Source: Pseudomonas sp. CHM02
GTDB lineage: Bacteria; Pseudomonadota; Gammaproteobacteria; Pseudomonadales; Pseudomonadaceae
Direction of reading: 5' to 3'
Assembly (NCBI RefSeq): GCF_000612585.1
Contig: NZ_JFCA01000039.1
Span: 1 to 64,000 of the forward strand
DNA: 64,000 nucleotides
Made by a program: the position numbers and the translations under genes. Positions 8,407-17,228 of the stretch are shown piece by piece. Below the pieces are notes generated by a model. It made no database searches, was not told the DNA's origin, and saw only the letters and a program-made list of their open reading frames with translations. How positions within the stretch are numbered: the first letter of the stretch is position 1; every line of letters starts with the position of its first letter.

Positions 8407-9292
8407 GGGGAGGTGCCTGGATCAATTCTTCCACCAGTTGCAGACAATGACTGAGCCCCGGCGACTGATCATTCACCCGTCGGCTAAGAATGATCGGCGA
8501 CGTCGCCGTGGTCTCCACAATCGGCGTGTAGCCAATGTCCGCCCGGTGCAGCACTTGCACCGAGGCCGGCACCAGCGTCACGCCCATGCCGGCGCCGACC
8601 AGGCCGATGGCGGTCTGCAACTCGTTGGTCCACTGCGCCACCTTGAGGCTCAGGCCATGGGCATCGAACAGTGCGATCACATGGTCGGCATAACTGGGGC
8701 GTGGGTTGCCGGGGTAGAGCACCAATGGCTCGGCGGCGAGTTGGGCGAGGGTCGCGGGTGCGGCCAGCAACGGGTGACCGGTGGGCAGCACGGCGACCAA
8801 CCGATCCTCCACCAGCACGCGCTGGACGATGGCCGGGTCGTCGATGCGAATACGCCCGAACCCCACATCGATCCGCCCGGCCTTGAGCGCTTCGACCTGC
8901 TGCAAGGTGGTCATCTCCGACAGCCCCAACTCCAGCTCCAGCGCCTCATGGGTGCGCAGCCGCCGAATCAGTTCAGGCAGCACGCCGTACAGGGTCGAAG
9001 GCGCAAAGCCGATGCCCAGCCACGTCTTCTCACCCTGGCCGATGCGTCGCGTGTTGTCGCAGACCTTGCCCAGTTGTTCGAGCAGCACGTTGGCGTGTTC
9101 ATAGAAAAACCGCCCGGCCTCGGTCAGCCGCAGCGGTCGACCACGTTCAAGCAGGACCACGCCCAACTCGTCCTCCAATTGCTGGATCTGCCGGCTCAAT
9201 GGCGGCTGGGCGATGTGCAGGCGTTCGGCGGCGCGGGTGAAGTTGAGGGTTTCCCCCAGCACCTGGAAATAGCGCAGGTGACGCAGTTCCAT
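8402..9292 (-). CDS. catR: LysR-type regulator of the catechol branch
   Basis: A 296-aa LysR-family protein starting MELRHLRYFQVLGETLNFTR, with the winged helix-turn-helix in residues 4-62 and the signature PPLSRQIQQLEDELG. It is divergent from catBCA and separated from it by 114 bases containing an ATAC-N7-GTAT palindrome, the site type bound by CatR/CatM/BenM. CatR activates catBCA with cis,cis-muconate as inducer. A much longer open frame continues upstream through catB antisense, but the ATG at 9292 gives the exact family N-terminus. Confidence 0.94.
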   Translation of the reverse strand: MELRHLRYFQVLGETLNFTRAAERLHIAQPPLSRQIQQLEDELGVVLLERGRPLRLTEAGRFFYEHANVLLEQLGKVCDNTRRIGQGEKTWLGIGFAPSTLYGVLPELIRRLRTHEALELELGLSEMTTLQQVEALKAGRIDVGFGRIRIDDPAIVQRVLVEDRLVAVLPTGHPLLAAPATLAQLAAEPLVLYPGNPRPSYADHVIALFDAHGLSLKVAQWTNELQTAIGLVGAGMGVTLVPASVQVLHRADIGYTPIVETTATSPIILSRRVNDQSPGLSHCLQLVEELIQAPPL

Positions 9293-9305
9293 AACGGCTC
9301 CTTTC

Positions 9306-9320
9306 ATACCTTGAGGGTAT
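9306..9320. promoter_or_regulatory. CatR/BenM-type operator (ATAC-N7-GTAT)
   Basis: ATACCTTGAGGGTAT is a perfect ATAC-N7-GTAT dyad in the divergent catR-catB intergenic region, 14 bases upstream of the catR start and 87 upstream of catB. This is the recognition-site consensus known for the muconate-responsive LysR regulators. Confidence 0.75.
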
Positions 9321-9406
9321 TGCTTGAGACCAATTCTATATTGGAAGCCAAGAAAGATGCGGGACAGAATCGGCTGAAATCTAAAAAGAACCCAACGGGT
9401 ATTGCC

Positions 9407-10534
9407 ATGCCGATTTGCGCCATCGAGTCGATCGAGACGATCATCGTCGACCTTCCTACCATCCGCCCGCACAAGCTGGCGATGCACACGATGCAAAACC
9501 AGACCCTGGTGATCATCCGTCTGCGCTGCGCCGACGGCATCGAAGGCATCGGCGAAGCCACCACCATCGGCGGCCTGAGCTACGGCAACGAAAGCCCCGA
9601 CAGCATCAAGGTCAACATCGACCGCCACTTCGCACCGCTGCTGATCGGCCAGGACGCCAGCAATGTCAACGCCGCCATGTTGCGCCTGGAGCGCAGCATC
9701 CGCGGCAACACTTTTGCCAAGTCCGGTATCGAAAGCGCCTTGCTCGACGCCCTCGGCAAACGCCTGAACCTGCCGGTCAGCGAACTGCTCGGTGGCCGCG
9801 TGCGCGATGCCTTGCCGGTGGCCTGGACCCTGGCCAGCGGCAACACCGAAAAGGACATCGCCGAGGCCGAAAAAATGCTCGACCTGCGCCGCCACCGCAT
9901 CTTCAAGTTGAAGATCGGCGCGGGTGAAGTCAGCCATGACCTGGCCCATGTGATCGCGATCAAAAAGGCCCTGGGCGACCGCGCCAGTGTGCGCGTCGAC
10001 GTCAACCAGGCCTGGGACGAAGCGGTGGCGTTGCGCGCGTGCAAGGTGCTCGGTGACAACGGCATCGACCTGATCGAACAGCCCATCTCGCGCAACAACC
10101 GTGGCGGCATGGCGCGGCTCAACCTGTCGAGCCCGGCGCCGATCATGGCGGATGAATCCATCGAGTGTGTCGAGGATGCCTTCAACCTGGCCCGCGAAGG
10201 CGCGGCGTCGGTGTTTGCCCTCAAGATCGCCAAGAACGGCGGCCCTCGCGCGGTGTTGCGCACCGCGGCGATCGCCGAGGCAGCGGGGATCGGCCTGTAT
10301 GGCGGCACCATGCTCGAAGGTGGCATCGGCACGCTGGCGTCGGCGCATGCCTTTCTCACGCTGAGCAAACTGGCGTGGGACACCGAACTGTTCGGCCCGT
10401 TGCTGCTCACCGAAGACATCCTCACCGAGGCGCCGGTGTACCGCGATTTCCAGCTGCATGTCTCCACCGCTCCGGGCCTGGGCCTGGCCATCGACGAAGA
10501 ACGCCTGGCGTTCTTCCGTCGTGACAAACACTAA
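9407..10534 (+). CDS. catB: Muconate cycloisomerase
   Basis: A 375-aa enolase-superfamily enzyme that turns cis,cis-muconate into muconolactone. All catalytic residues expected from the P. putida enzyme are at the same positions: K167 and K169 in the KxK motif, metal ligands D198, E224 and D249, and K273. The short ADGIEGIGEATTIGG motif and the C-terminal YGGTMLEGGIGTLAS are typical. It is the first gene of catBCA and lies 12 bases before catC. Confidence 0.97.
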   Translation: MPICAIESIETIIVDLPTIRPHKLAMHTMQNQTLVIIRLRCADGIEGIGEATTIGGLSYGNESPDSIKVNIDRHFAPLLIGQDASNVNAAMLRLERSIRGNTFAKSGIESALLDALGKRLNLPVSELLGGRVRDALPVAWTLASGNTEKDIAEAEKMLDLRRHRIFKLKIGAGEVSHDLAHVIAIKKALGDRASVRVDVNQAWDEAVALRACKVLGDNGIDLIEQPISRNNRGGMARLNLSSPAPIMADESIECVEDAFNLAREGAASVFALKIAKNGGPRAVLRTAAIAEAAGIGLYGGTMLEGGIGTLASAHAFLTLSKLAWDTELFGPLLLTEDILTEAPVYRDFQLHVSTAPGLGLAIDEERLAFFRRDKH

Positions 10535-10546
10535 GAGGCGCCTGCC

Positions 10547-10837
10547 ATGTTGTTCCACGTAAAAATGACCGTGAACCTGCCCATCGACATGAACCCCGAG
10601 CGCGCAGCCAGCCTGAAGGCGGATGAGAAAGCCCTCGCGCAGCGCCTGCAGCACGAAGGCAAATGGCGCCACCTGTGGCGCATCGCCGGGCACTACGCCA
10701 ACTACAGCGTGTTCGATGTCGACAGCGTGCAAGAACTGCACGACCTGCTGATGCAACTGCCGCTCTACCCCTACATGGCCATCGAAGTGAATGCCCTGTG
10801 CCGGCACCCTTCGTCGATCCATGAGGACGACCGTTAA
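10547..10837 (+). CDS. catC: Muconolactone delta-isomerase
   Basis: A 96-aa enzyme of the usual length that isomerises muconolactone to beta-ketoadipate enol-lactone. It begins MLFHVKMTVNLP and contains the ferredoxin-like fold segments typical of the decameric CatC family (GKWRHLWRIAG, LPLYPYMAIEVNAL). It follows catB by 12 bases and precedes catA by 41 bases with a good GAGGAACG site before catA, so the three form one operon. Confidence 0.97.
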   Translation: MLFHVKMTVNLPIDMNPERAASLKADEKALAQRLQHEGKWRHLWRIAGHYANYSVFDVDSVQELHDLLMQLPLYPYMAIEVNALCRHPSSIHEDDR

Positions 10838-10878
10838 GCCTGTCATGCACCCAATAATTACAAGATGAGGAACGCACC

Positions 10879-11808
10879 ATGTCCATCCGACTGTCCCAGA
10901 CTGCCCATGCCCAACAGTTTCTCGAAGAAGCCAGCGGCAACCTCAACGACGGTGGCAACCCGCGCACCAAGGCGCTGATCTACCGGATCCTGCGCGACAC
11001 CGTGAACATCATCGAAGACCTGGACGTGACCCCGGAAGAATTCTGGAAGGCGGTCAATTACCTCAACGAGTTGGGCAAGAACCAGGAAGCCGGTCTGCTC
11101 GCGGCAGGGCTGGGCCTGGAGCATTACCTGGACTTGTTGATGGACGCTGCCGACGAGGAGGCCGGCAAATCCGGCGGCACCCCGCGTACCATCGAGGGCC
11201 CGCTGTATGTGGCCGGGGCGCCGTTGAGCCAGTACGAGGCGCGGCTTGACGATGGCACGGACGCCGCGGTGCCGCTGTTCATGCGCGGGCAGGTGCGTGA
11301 CACCGATGGCAAGCCGCTGGCGGGAGCAATTGTGGACGTGTGGCAGGCCAATACCGGCGGTACGTATTCGTGGTTTGATCCGACGCAATCCGAATTCAAC
11401 TTGCGCCGGCGCATCGAGACCGATGCCCAGGGCAACTACCGATTCCGCAGTATCGTGCCGTCGGGCTATGGCTGCCCGCCGACCGGGCCGACGCAGCAAC
11501 TGCTCGACCAATTGGGGCGCCACGGTCAGCGGCCGGCGCATATTCACTTCTTCATTTCGGCACCGGGACATCGGCACCTGACCACGCAGATCAACCTGTC
11601 GGATGACCCGTACCTGCATGACGACTTTGCCTATGCGACGCGGGATGAACTGATCGCAGAAATCCGCTTCAGTGACGACCCGCAGCTGGCGCGCGAGTTT
11701 GGCGTGGAAGGGCGGTTTGCGCAGATCGATTTTGACTTTGAGTTGCAGGTGGCTGACGCCCCGGTGGAGCAAAAACGCATGCAACGCGTGCGTGCCCTCG
11801 AGGACTAA
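10879..11808 (+). CDS. catA: Catechol 1,2-dioxygenase (intradiol)
   Basis: A 309-aa non-haem Fe(III) enzyme that opens catechol to cis,cis-muconate. The iron ligands can be placed at Y163, Y197, H221 and H223 (motifs GTYSW, PSGYG and RPAHIHFF). The N-terminal helical linker domain (residues 1-100) that forms the dimer and its lipid tunnel is complete. It closes the catBCA operon, receives catechol from AntABC and provides the muconate that induces CatR, so the pathway is self-inducing. Confidence 0.97.
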   Translation: MSIRLSQTAHAQQFLEEASGNLNDGGNPRTKALIYRILRDTVNIIEDLDVTPEEFWKAVNYLNELGKNQEAGLLAAGLGLEHYLDLLMDAADEEAGKSGGTPRTIEGPLYVAGAPLSQYEARLDDGTDAAVPLFMRGQVRDTDGKPLAGAIVDVWQANTGGTYSWFDPTQSEFNLRRRIETDAQGNYRFRSIVPSGYGCPPTGPTQQLLDQLGRHGQRPAHIHFFISAPGHRHLTTQINLSDDPYLHDDFAYATRDELIAEIRFSDDPQLAREFGVEGRFAQIDFDFELQVADAPVEQKRMQRVRALED

Positions 11809-11821
11809 ACGCGGTTAAAAA

Positions 11822-11893
11822 TGTGGGAGCTGGCTTGCCTGCGATAGCTATGGTGCATTCACCACCGTCATCGCAGGCAAGCCAGCTCCCACA
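11822..11893. repeat. REP inverted pair
   Basis: Arms TGTGGGAGCTGGCTTGCCTG and its inverse lie between convergent catA and kynR. The spacer is nearly identical, in inverted orientation, to that of the pair at 13799-13870. Confidence 0.85.
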
Positions 11894-11912
11894 GGATGCG
11901 GTGGTGTTGGGG

Positions 11913-12386
11913 TTATTTGCGGATGACCAAGTCCAACACCTCATCGCGATCCTTGATCTTCTGCAGCACAATCTCCGAGCGTATATCCATCACCCCCGCC
12001 GTACGGTTCAGGTGGTTCACGATAAAGTCCGAGAAGTGCTTGAGGTTGCGTGCCTGCACCCGCAGCACATAGTTGCTGGCGCCGGTGATCACATAGGCGC
12101 TGGCCACTTCCGGCCAGCCCTGTACCTTCTTGATAAACGTCTCGTGCCAATCCTCCACATCCTGGCGCAACGACAGGTGCACGATCGCCTCCAGCTCGAT
12201 CCCCAACTGCTCGGCATTCAACACGGCGCGGTAGCCACTGATGATCCCCTCGCTCTCCAGCAGGCGCAGACGGCGCAGGCACGCGGACGGCGACAGTGCG
12301 ACTTTTTCCGCCAGTTCCTGGTTGCTGATGCGCCCATCCTGTTGCAGGAAATGCAGGAGGCGCAGGTCGGTGGCATCGAGAATCAT
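11913..12386 (-). CDS. kynR: Lrp/AsnC-family regulator of kynurenine genes
   Basis: A 157-aa protein with an N-terminal helix-turn-helix (DGRISNQELAEKVALSPS, residues 16-33) and a C-terminal RAM ligand-binding domain (YVITGASNYVLRVQARNL around residues 98-115). It lies divergent from kynU with a 144-base gap, as KynR of P. aeruginosa does from its kynBU operon, where kynurenine is the inducer. The name rests on this context and length. No other Lrp target lies nearby. Confidence 0.85.
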   Translation of the reverse strand: MILDATDLRLLHFLQQDGRISNQELAEKVALSPSACLRRLRLLESEGIISGYRAVLNAEQLGIELEAIVHLSLRQDVEDWHETFIKKVQGWPEVASAYVITGASNYVLRVQARNLKHFSDFIVNHLNRTAGVMDIRSEIVLQKIKDRDEVLDLVIRK

Positions 12387-12462
12387 GGTTAGAATTAATC
12401 CGCGTATTTGGAGGTTAAATTCGAATTTCCTACAGCTTAATTAGCCTGTTACCCCGCACTTT

Positions 12463-12474
12463 GCACGAAAATTC
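12463..12474 (+). promoter_or_regulatory. Candidate KynR site upstream of kynU
   Basis: GCACGAAAATTC in the AT-rich kynR-kynU divergent gap, 57 bases before the kynU ATG, matches the motif 49 bases before kynB (778-790) at 11 of 12 positions. I infer a common regulator. Confidence 0.4.
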
Positions 12475-12530
12475 TCTAAAACTTCGTTCATTATTTTGTC
12501 CATATCGACTTACAAAAACCAGGACAGCCC

Positions 12531-13781
12531 ATGACCACTCGAAGCCATTGCCAAGCCCTCGACGCGCAGGACCCGCTGGCACCGTTGCGCAACCAGTTCG
12601 CCTTGCCGCAGGGCGTGATCTACCTCGACGGCAACTCCCTCGGTGCACGCCCGGTGGCGGCGTTGGCGCGGGCGCAGGCGGTGATTGCCCAAGAGTGGGG
12701 CGACGGCTTGATTCGCAGCTGGAACAGCGCCGGTTGGGCGGACTTGTCCCAGCGCCTGGGCAACCGCCTGGCACCGCTGATCGGCGCGCGCGACGGCGAA
12801 GTGGTGATCACCGACACCACCTCCATCAACCTGTTCAAGGTGCTCAGCGCCGCGTTGACTGTGCAGCGCCAACGCCAGCCTGGGCGCAAGGTGATCGTCA
12901 GCGAGGCGAGCAATTTCCCTACCGATTTGTACATCGCCGAAGGCCTGGCCGAACTGCTGCAGCAAGGCTATTCCCTGCGCCTGGTGAACAGCCCGGACGA
13001 GTTGCCCCAGGCCATCGACCAGGACGTGGCGGTGGTGATGCTCACCCACGTCAACTACAAGACCGGCTACATGTACGACATGCAGGCGCTCACTGCCCTG
13101 AGCCATGAGTGCGGCGCGCTGAGCATCTGGGACCTGGCGCACTCGGCGGGCGCGGTGCCCATCGACCTGCATCAGGCCGGTGCCGATTATGCGATTGGCT
13201 GCACCTACAAGTACCTCAACGGCGGCCCGGGCTCCCAGGCGTTTGTGTGGGTCAACCCGGCGCTGGTGGATGTGGTGCGCCAGCCGTTGTCGGGCTGGTT
13301 CGGGCATACCCGCCAGTTCGCCATGGAATCGACTTACGCACCGAGCGCTGGCATCGCACGCTACCTGTGCGGCACGCAGCCGATCACTTCGCTGGCGATG
13401 GTGGAATGCGGCCTGGAGATTTTCGCCCAGACCGACATGGCCCGCCTGCGCAGTAAATCCCTGGCGTTGACCGACCTGTTCATCGCATTGGTGGAGGCCC
13501 GTTGTACTGCCCATGAGTTGGTATTGATCACCCCCCGTGAGCACGCCAGGCGCGGCAGCCATGTGAGCTTCGAGCACCCTGAAGGCTACGCGGTGATCCA
13601 GGCCTTGATCGCCCGTGGCGTGATCGGTGACTACCGTGAGCCGCGCATCATGCGCTTTGGTTTTACGCCGTTGTACACCAGCTTTACCGAAGTATGGGAC
13701 GCGGTGGAAATCCTGGGCGACATCCTCGACCACCACACCTGGAACCAACCGCAATTCAAAGTTCGCAACAGCGTCACCTGA
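12531..13781 (+). CDS. kynU: Kynureninase
   Basis: A 416-aa pyridoxal-phosphate enzyme that cleaves kynurenine to anthranilate and alanine, so it supplies AntABC. The PLP lysine falls at K227 in GCTYKYLNGGPG, the same number as in the characterised P. fluorescens enzyme. The WDLAHSAGA motif (residues 200-208, D201 pairing with the pyridine nitrogen) and YLDGNSLG (residues 31-38) are present. It stands alone behind the kynR divergent promoter. A REP pair separates it from the following permease. Confidence 0.97.
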   Translation: MTTRSHCQALDAQDPLAPLRNQFALPQGVIYLDGNSLGARPVAALARAQAVIAQEWGDGLIRSWNSAGWADLSQRLGNRLAPLIGARDGEVVITDTTSINLFKVLSAALTVQRQRQPGRKVIVSEASNFPTDLYIAEGLAELLQQGYSLRLVNSPDELPQAIDQDVAVVMLTHVNYKTGYMYDMQALTALSHECGALSIWDLAHSAGAVPIDLHQAGADYAIGCTYKYLNGGPGSQAFVWVNPALVDVVRQPLSGWFGHTRQFAMESTYAPSAGIARYLCGTQPITSLAMVECGLEIFAQTDMARLRSKSLALTDLFIALVEARCTAHELVLITPREHARRGSHVSFEHPEGYAVIQALIARGVIGDYREPRIMRFGFTPLYTSFTEVWDAVEILGDILDHHTWNQPQFKVRNSVT

Positions 13782-13798
13782 CACGGCACCGATCAAAA

Positions 13799-13870
13799 TG
13801 TGGGAGCTGGCTTGCCTGCGATGACGGTGGTGAATGCACCGGCGCTATCGCAGGCAAGCCAGCTCCCACA
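13799..13870. repeat. REP inverted pair
   Basis: Arms TGTGGGAGCTGGCTTGCCTG and its inverse in the 137-base gap between kynU and the next permease. Confidence 0.85.
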
Positions 13871-13918
13871 GGGTTCAGCGTCAGCAACAACCATCACAAT
13901 AATAAAGGGGCACACCAC

Positions 13919-15325
13919 GTGACCACGCCAGACAACGGTTTTGCCGAGATCACCCACCGCGAACTGGGCCTGCGGCGCCAGCTCACTTCCGGCCAGATGA
14001 GCATGATCGCCATCGGCGGCGCCATTGGTACCGGGCTGTTCATGGGCAGCGCCTACGCCATCGGTTATGCCGGGCCCAGTGTGCTGGTGAGCTACGCCAT
14101 CGGCGCGTTGATCACCTTGCTGCTGATGGGGTGCCTGGCGGAGATGACGGTGGCCCATTCCACCTCGGGCTCCTTTGGCGCGTACGCCGAGTTCTACATC
14201 AGCCCGCTGGCCGGGTTCCTGGTGCGCTACGCCTACTGGGCAGCGATCGTGCTGGCGGTGGGCGCCGAGGTCACAGCGGTGGCGATGTACATGAAGTACT
14301 GGTTCGCCAACGTGCCGGAATGGGTGTGGATCGTGTCGTTTTCCAGCGTGCTGATCCTGCTCAACGCCATCAGCGTGAAGACCTTCGGCAACTTCGAATA
14401 CTGGTTCTCGACGATCAAGATCAGCGCCATCGTCGGCTTCATCATCCTTGCCGTTTACGTGGTGTTCGGCTCCGGTAATCCTGAATATGGTGTGCAGAAC
14501 TATACGGCCCACGATGGCTTTTTCCCCCATGGCCTGAGCGGCATGTGGATCGCGGTGATCGTGTCGATCTTCAGCTACCTGAGTGTGGAGATGATCGCCG
14601 TGGCCGCCGGCGAAGCGGCGGACCCGGAACAGGCGGTGAAGAAAGCCTTCCGCGCCACCATCGTGCGCTTGGTGGTGTTTTACCTGCTGACCCTGGCGCT
14701 GATGCTGGCCATCGTGCCGTGGAACCAGGCTGGGCAAACCCAGAGCCCGTTCGTGACGGTGATGCAGACCATCGGTATTCCCGGCGCCACTGGTGTGATG
14801 AACTTCGTGATCCTGATCGCAGCGCTGTCGGCGATGAACAGCCAGCTCTACATCACTACTCGCATGATGTTCAGCCTGTCCCGCGCCGGCTTCGCCCCCA
14901 AGGCCATGGGCGCCTTGAGCAGGAGTGGCATCCCGCTGAACGCGTTGCTGCTGTCCAGCTCGGGCATTGCCCTGGCGACGTTGCTGAACGTGGTGTATCC
15001 GGAAAGTTCGTTCACGCTGATGATGGCAATCTCGATGTTTGGCGCGATCTTCACCTGGTTCATGATCTTTCTCACGCACCTGTTCTTCCGCCGTTACCGC
15101 AAGCGCCATGGCGGGCCTAAGCTGTCGTTCCAACTGCGGCTGTTCCCCTACAGCACCCTGTTGGGCCTGGTGCTGATGGGCGCGGTGATGGTCACCACGT
15201 ATTTCACCGAGGCGTTCAAGATGACCTTGGTGTTTGGTGTGCCGTTCCTGCTGATTCTGTCGGCGGTGTATTACGGTTTCTTCCGCAAGGGCAGGGCCAA
15301 GGCATCGAACAAGGCCCTGGCGTAA
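13919..15325 (+). CDS. Amino acid permease (APC superfamily), probably for tryptophan/kynurenine
   Basis: A 468-aa inner-membrane transporter with about 12 hydrophobic segments. The N-terminal MIAIGGAIGTGLFMGSAYAI and TSGSFGAYAEFY motifs and the ITTRMMFSLSRAGFAPK loop place it in the AAT branch of the APC family. It starts at a GTG with AAAGGGG eight bases upstream; no better ATG is available. It is likely co-transcribed with or near kynU, which suggests tryptophan or kynurenine uptake; this is inferred from position only. Its last 55 bases overlap the convergent LysR gene, an unusually long tail-to-tail overlap. Confidence 0.8.
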   Translation: MTTPDNGFAEITHRELGLRRQLTSGQMSMIAIGGAIGTGLFMGSAYAIGYAGPSVLVSYAIGALITLLLMGCLAEMTVAHSTSGSFGAYAEFYISPLAGFLVRYAYWAAIVLAVGAEVTAVAMYMKYWFANVPEWVWIVSFSSVLILLNAISVKTFGNFEYWFSTIKISAIVGFIILAVYVVFGSGNPEYGVQNYTAHDGFFPHGLSGMWIAVIVSIFSYLSVEMIAVAAGEAADPEQAVKKAFRATIVRLVVFYLLTLALMLAIVPWNQAGQTQSPFVTVMQTIGIPGATGVMNFVILIAALSAMNSQLYITTRMMFSLSRAGFAPKAMGALSRSGIPLNALLLSSSGIALATLLNVVYPESSFTLMMAISMFGAIFTWFMIFLTHLFFRRYRKRHGGPKLSFQLRLFPYSTLLGLVLMGAVMVTTYFTEAFKMTLVFGVPFLLILSAVYYGFFRKGRAKASNKALA

Positions 15326-16161
15326 CCGGGCAATTGCTCGAACGAGCGCGCGCAGAGCAGTAGCTTTCGGCGAGCCCACTCCTCTTGCAGGGGGTGGGCC
15401 TTGAAGCTGCGTTCCAAGGGCCAGCGCTCCAGCGCCGCTTGGGGCACGATGCCCAGGCCAGCGCCGCGGGCGACCATGCGAATCACCCCATCAAAGCCTT
15501 CGGCACGGATGCGTGTTTGCAGGCGGAAACCGGCGTGCAATGCCTGTTCTTCGAGATAAACCGTCAATGCGCTGTGGGGGGCGAGGCCGACAAAGTCGTA
15601 TTGCAGGCTATCGACAAAACTCCCTTCGGTGAACGGATGATCCGGCGGTGAGATCAGCACCAGCGGGTCATCGCGAAACGGCAAGGTCTGCAGGCCGTGG
15701 GTGTCCACCGCGTCGGAAATGATCCCAAGATCTGCCGTGCCCTGGCGCAAGGCCTGGGTGATGCGCAGGCTCGGCAGCTCCTGCAGATCAATATCGAGAT
15801 TGGGGTGCTCGCACAGAAAGTCCGCCAGCAGTTCCGGCAGGTATTCACTCAGGGCGGTGGTGTTGCACAGCAGGCGTACCTGGCCTTTGATGCCGTTGGC
15901 GTATTCCGCCAGGTCCTGTTGCAGGTGCTCGGCCTGTTGCAGTAACAGGCGTGCGTGGCGGGCCAGGGCTTTGCCGGCGGGCGTTGGGGTGACACCTCGA
16001 CGGTTACGCTCCAGGAAATCGATACCCAGCGAAGCCTCCATCGCCCGGATACGCGCACTCGCGGCGGCCAGGGACAAATGGCTGCGCCCGGCACCGGCGG
16101 TGATGTTGCCGGTGTCGAGGATGTGGAGATAAAGGCGCAGGTCGATCAGGTCAAAGTGCAT
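15271..16161 (-). CDS. LysR-family transcriptional regulator
   Basis: A 296-aa LysR protein with the helix-turn-helix at residues 1-62 (HLSLAAASARIRAMEASLG) and a periplasmic-binding-like effector domain after it. The helix-turn-helix resembles regulators that pair with TauE/SafE-type or sulfur-related transporters, and such a transporter lies divergent at 16344. The ATG at 16161 starts the family-typical MHFDLIDLRLYL. The 3' end overlaps the convergent permease by 55 bases. Its target is not known; the divergent transporter is the likeliest. Confidence 0.85.
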   Translation of the reverse strand: MHFDLIDLRLYLHILDTGNITAGAGRSHLSLAAASARIRAMEASLGIDFLERNRRGVTPTPAGKALARHARLLLQQAEHLQQDLAEYANGIKGQVRLLCNTTALSEYLPELLADFLCEHPNLDIDLQELPSLRITQALRQGTADLGIISDAVDTHGLQTLPFRDDPLVLISPPDHPFTEGSFVDSLQYDFVGLAPHSALTVYLEEQALHAGFRLQTRIRAEGFDGVIRMVARGAGLGIVPQAALERWPLERSFKAHPLQEEWARRKLLLCARSFEQLPGYARALFDALALPLRKKP

Positions 16162-16190
16162 GCCGGGGTTCTCGGGTGGCTGGACTGGCC

Positions 16191-16260
16191 CCTTCGCGAG
16201 CAAGCCCGCTCCCACACTTGGAACGCATTTCAAATGTGGGAGCGGGCTTGCTCGCGAAGG
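16191..16260. repeat. REP inverted pair, long perfect arms
   Basis: Arms CCTTCGCGAGCAAGCCCGCT and TGTGGGAGCGGGCTTGCTCG plus flanks form a long near-perfect palindrome in the divergent LysR-transporter gap. Confidence 0.85.
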
Positions 16261-16343
16261 CGGCATCAGCCTCTCAAAAAACAAGAGGCTGCCTCAGTAT
16301 ATGGCGAATTTCAGCCTTCAGCGAAAAGCCGCACAATCCCCCC

Positions 16344-17108
16344 ATGAATACCTTCCTCGCGTTCTACCAACAAATCGGTCCCGCCTTGACCCTGCTGGTG
16401 ATCGGCACCTTCGTGCTGGCCGGCACCGTCAAGGGTGTGATCGGCCTGGGCTTGCCGACAGTCTCCATGGGCTTGCTCGGCCTGGCTATGTTACCGGCGC
16501 AGGCTGCGGCGTTGCTGATCATCCCGTCGACGATCACCAACCTGTGGCAGCTGGCGTTCGGTGGGCATCTGAGTGCGTTGCTCAAACGCCTGTGGCCGAT
16601 GCTGCTGCTGATCTTCCTCGGCACCGGGCTTGGCACCTTGTGGCTGGGCATGGACGGTGGTGGCTGGGTAGTTCATGCATTGGGCGGTGCATTGCTGGTC
16701 TATGCCCTGAGCGGCTTGTTCCTGCCCTCGTTCAGGGTAAGGCCTGGAACCGAACGCTGGCTGGGCCCGCTGTGCGGGGTGATCACCGGCATCATCACCT
16801 CGGCCACCGGTGTGTTCGTGATTCCGGCCGTGCCGTATCTGCAAGCCCTGGGCTTGAACCGCGATCAGTTGGTGCAGGCGCTGGGGCTGTCGTTCACCGT
16901 GTCGACGCTGGCACTCGCCGCCGGGCTGGCCTGGCGCGGCACTTTGGGCGGTGGAGAGCTGAACGCGTCATTGCTGGCGCTGGTGCCGGCACTGTTGGGC
17001 ATGTGGCTTGGCCAGGCACTGCGCCAGCGCATCAGTGCTGCGGTGTTCAAGCGCGTGTTTTTCATCGGCATGGCGCTGTTGGGCGGGCATCTGCTGATCA
17101 GTGGTTAA
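16344..17108 (+). CDS. TauE/SafE-family membrane transporter
   Basis: A 254-aa integral membrane protein with seven to eight hydrophobic helices. It carries the paired TauE/SafE repeats, each with a glycine-proline-rich turn (GVIGLGLPTVSMGLLGL near residue 31 and GIITSATGVFVIPAVPYLQALG near 150). The family exports sulfite, sulfoacetate or other organic anions. The short start MNTFLAFYQQIG at 16344 fits the membrane topology. The divergent LysR gene is its probable regulator. The substrate is not deducible. Confidence 0.85.
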   Translation: MNTFLAFYQQIGPALTLLVIGTFVLAGTVKGVIGLGLPTVSMGLLGLAMLPAQAAALLIIPSTITNLWQLAFGGHLSALLKRLWPMLLLIFLGTGLGTLWLGMDGGGWVVHALGGALLVYALSGLFLPSFRVRPGTERWLGPLCGVITGIITSATGVFVIPAVPYLQALGLNRDQLVQALGLSFTVSTLALAAGLAWRGTLGGGELNASLLALVPALLGMWLGQALRQRISAAVFKRVFFIGMALLGGHLLISG

Positions 17109-17228
17109 CAATGCCGCTGGTATTCGTGCGGTTTGATCAAATGTATTTTGCTGCACCGTTGCTTATTCCCAGAGGCCTATGTCGATAGCCTGCCGGCAGA
17201 CATTTTTAACCCCTCTGGATACCCTCCC

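Noticed and set aside
8402..10846. An 814-codon open frame antisense to catB continuing into catR
   Set aside because: Only the last 296 codons are a real protein (catR). The rest mirrors catB codon bias and has no homologous look.
13793..15379. Long antisense open frame over the second permease
   Set aside because: Composition (His/Arg/Gln/Asp repeats) is that of a GC-bias shadow; the sense frame encodes a clear permease.
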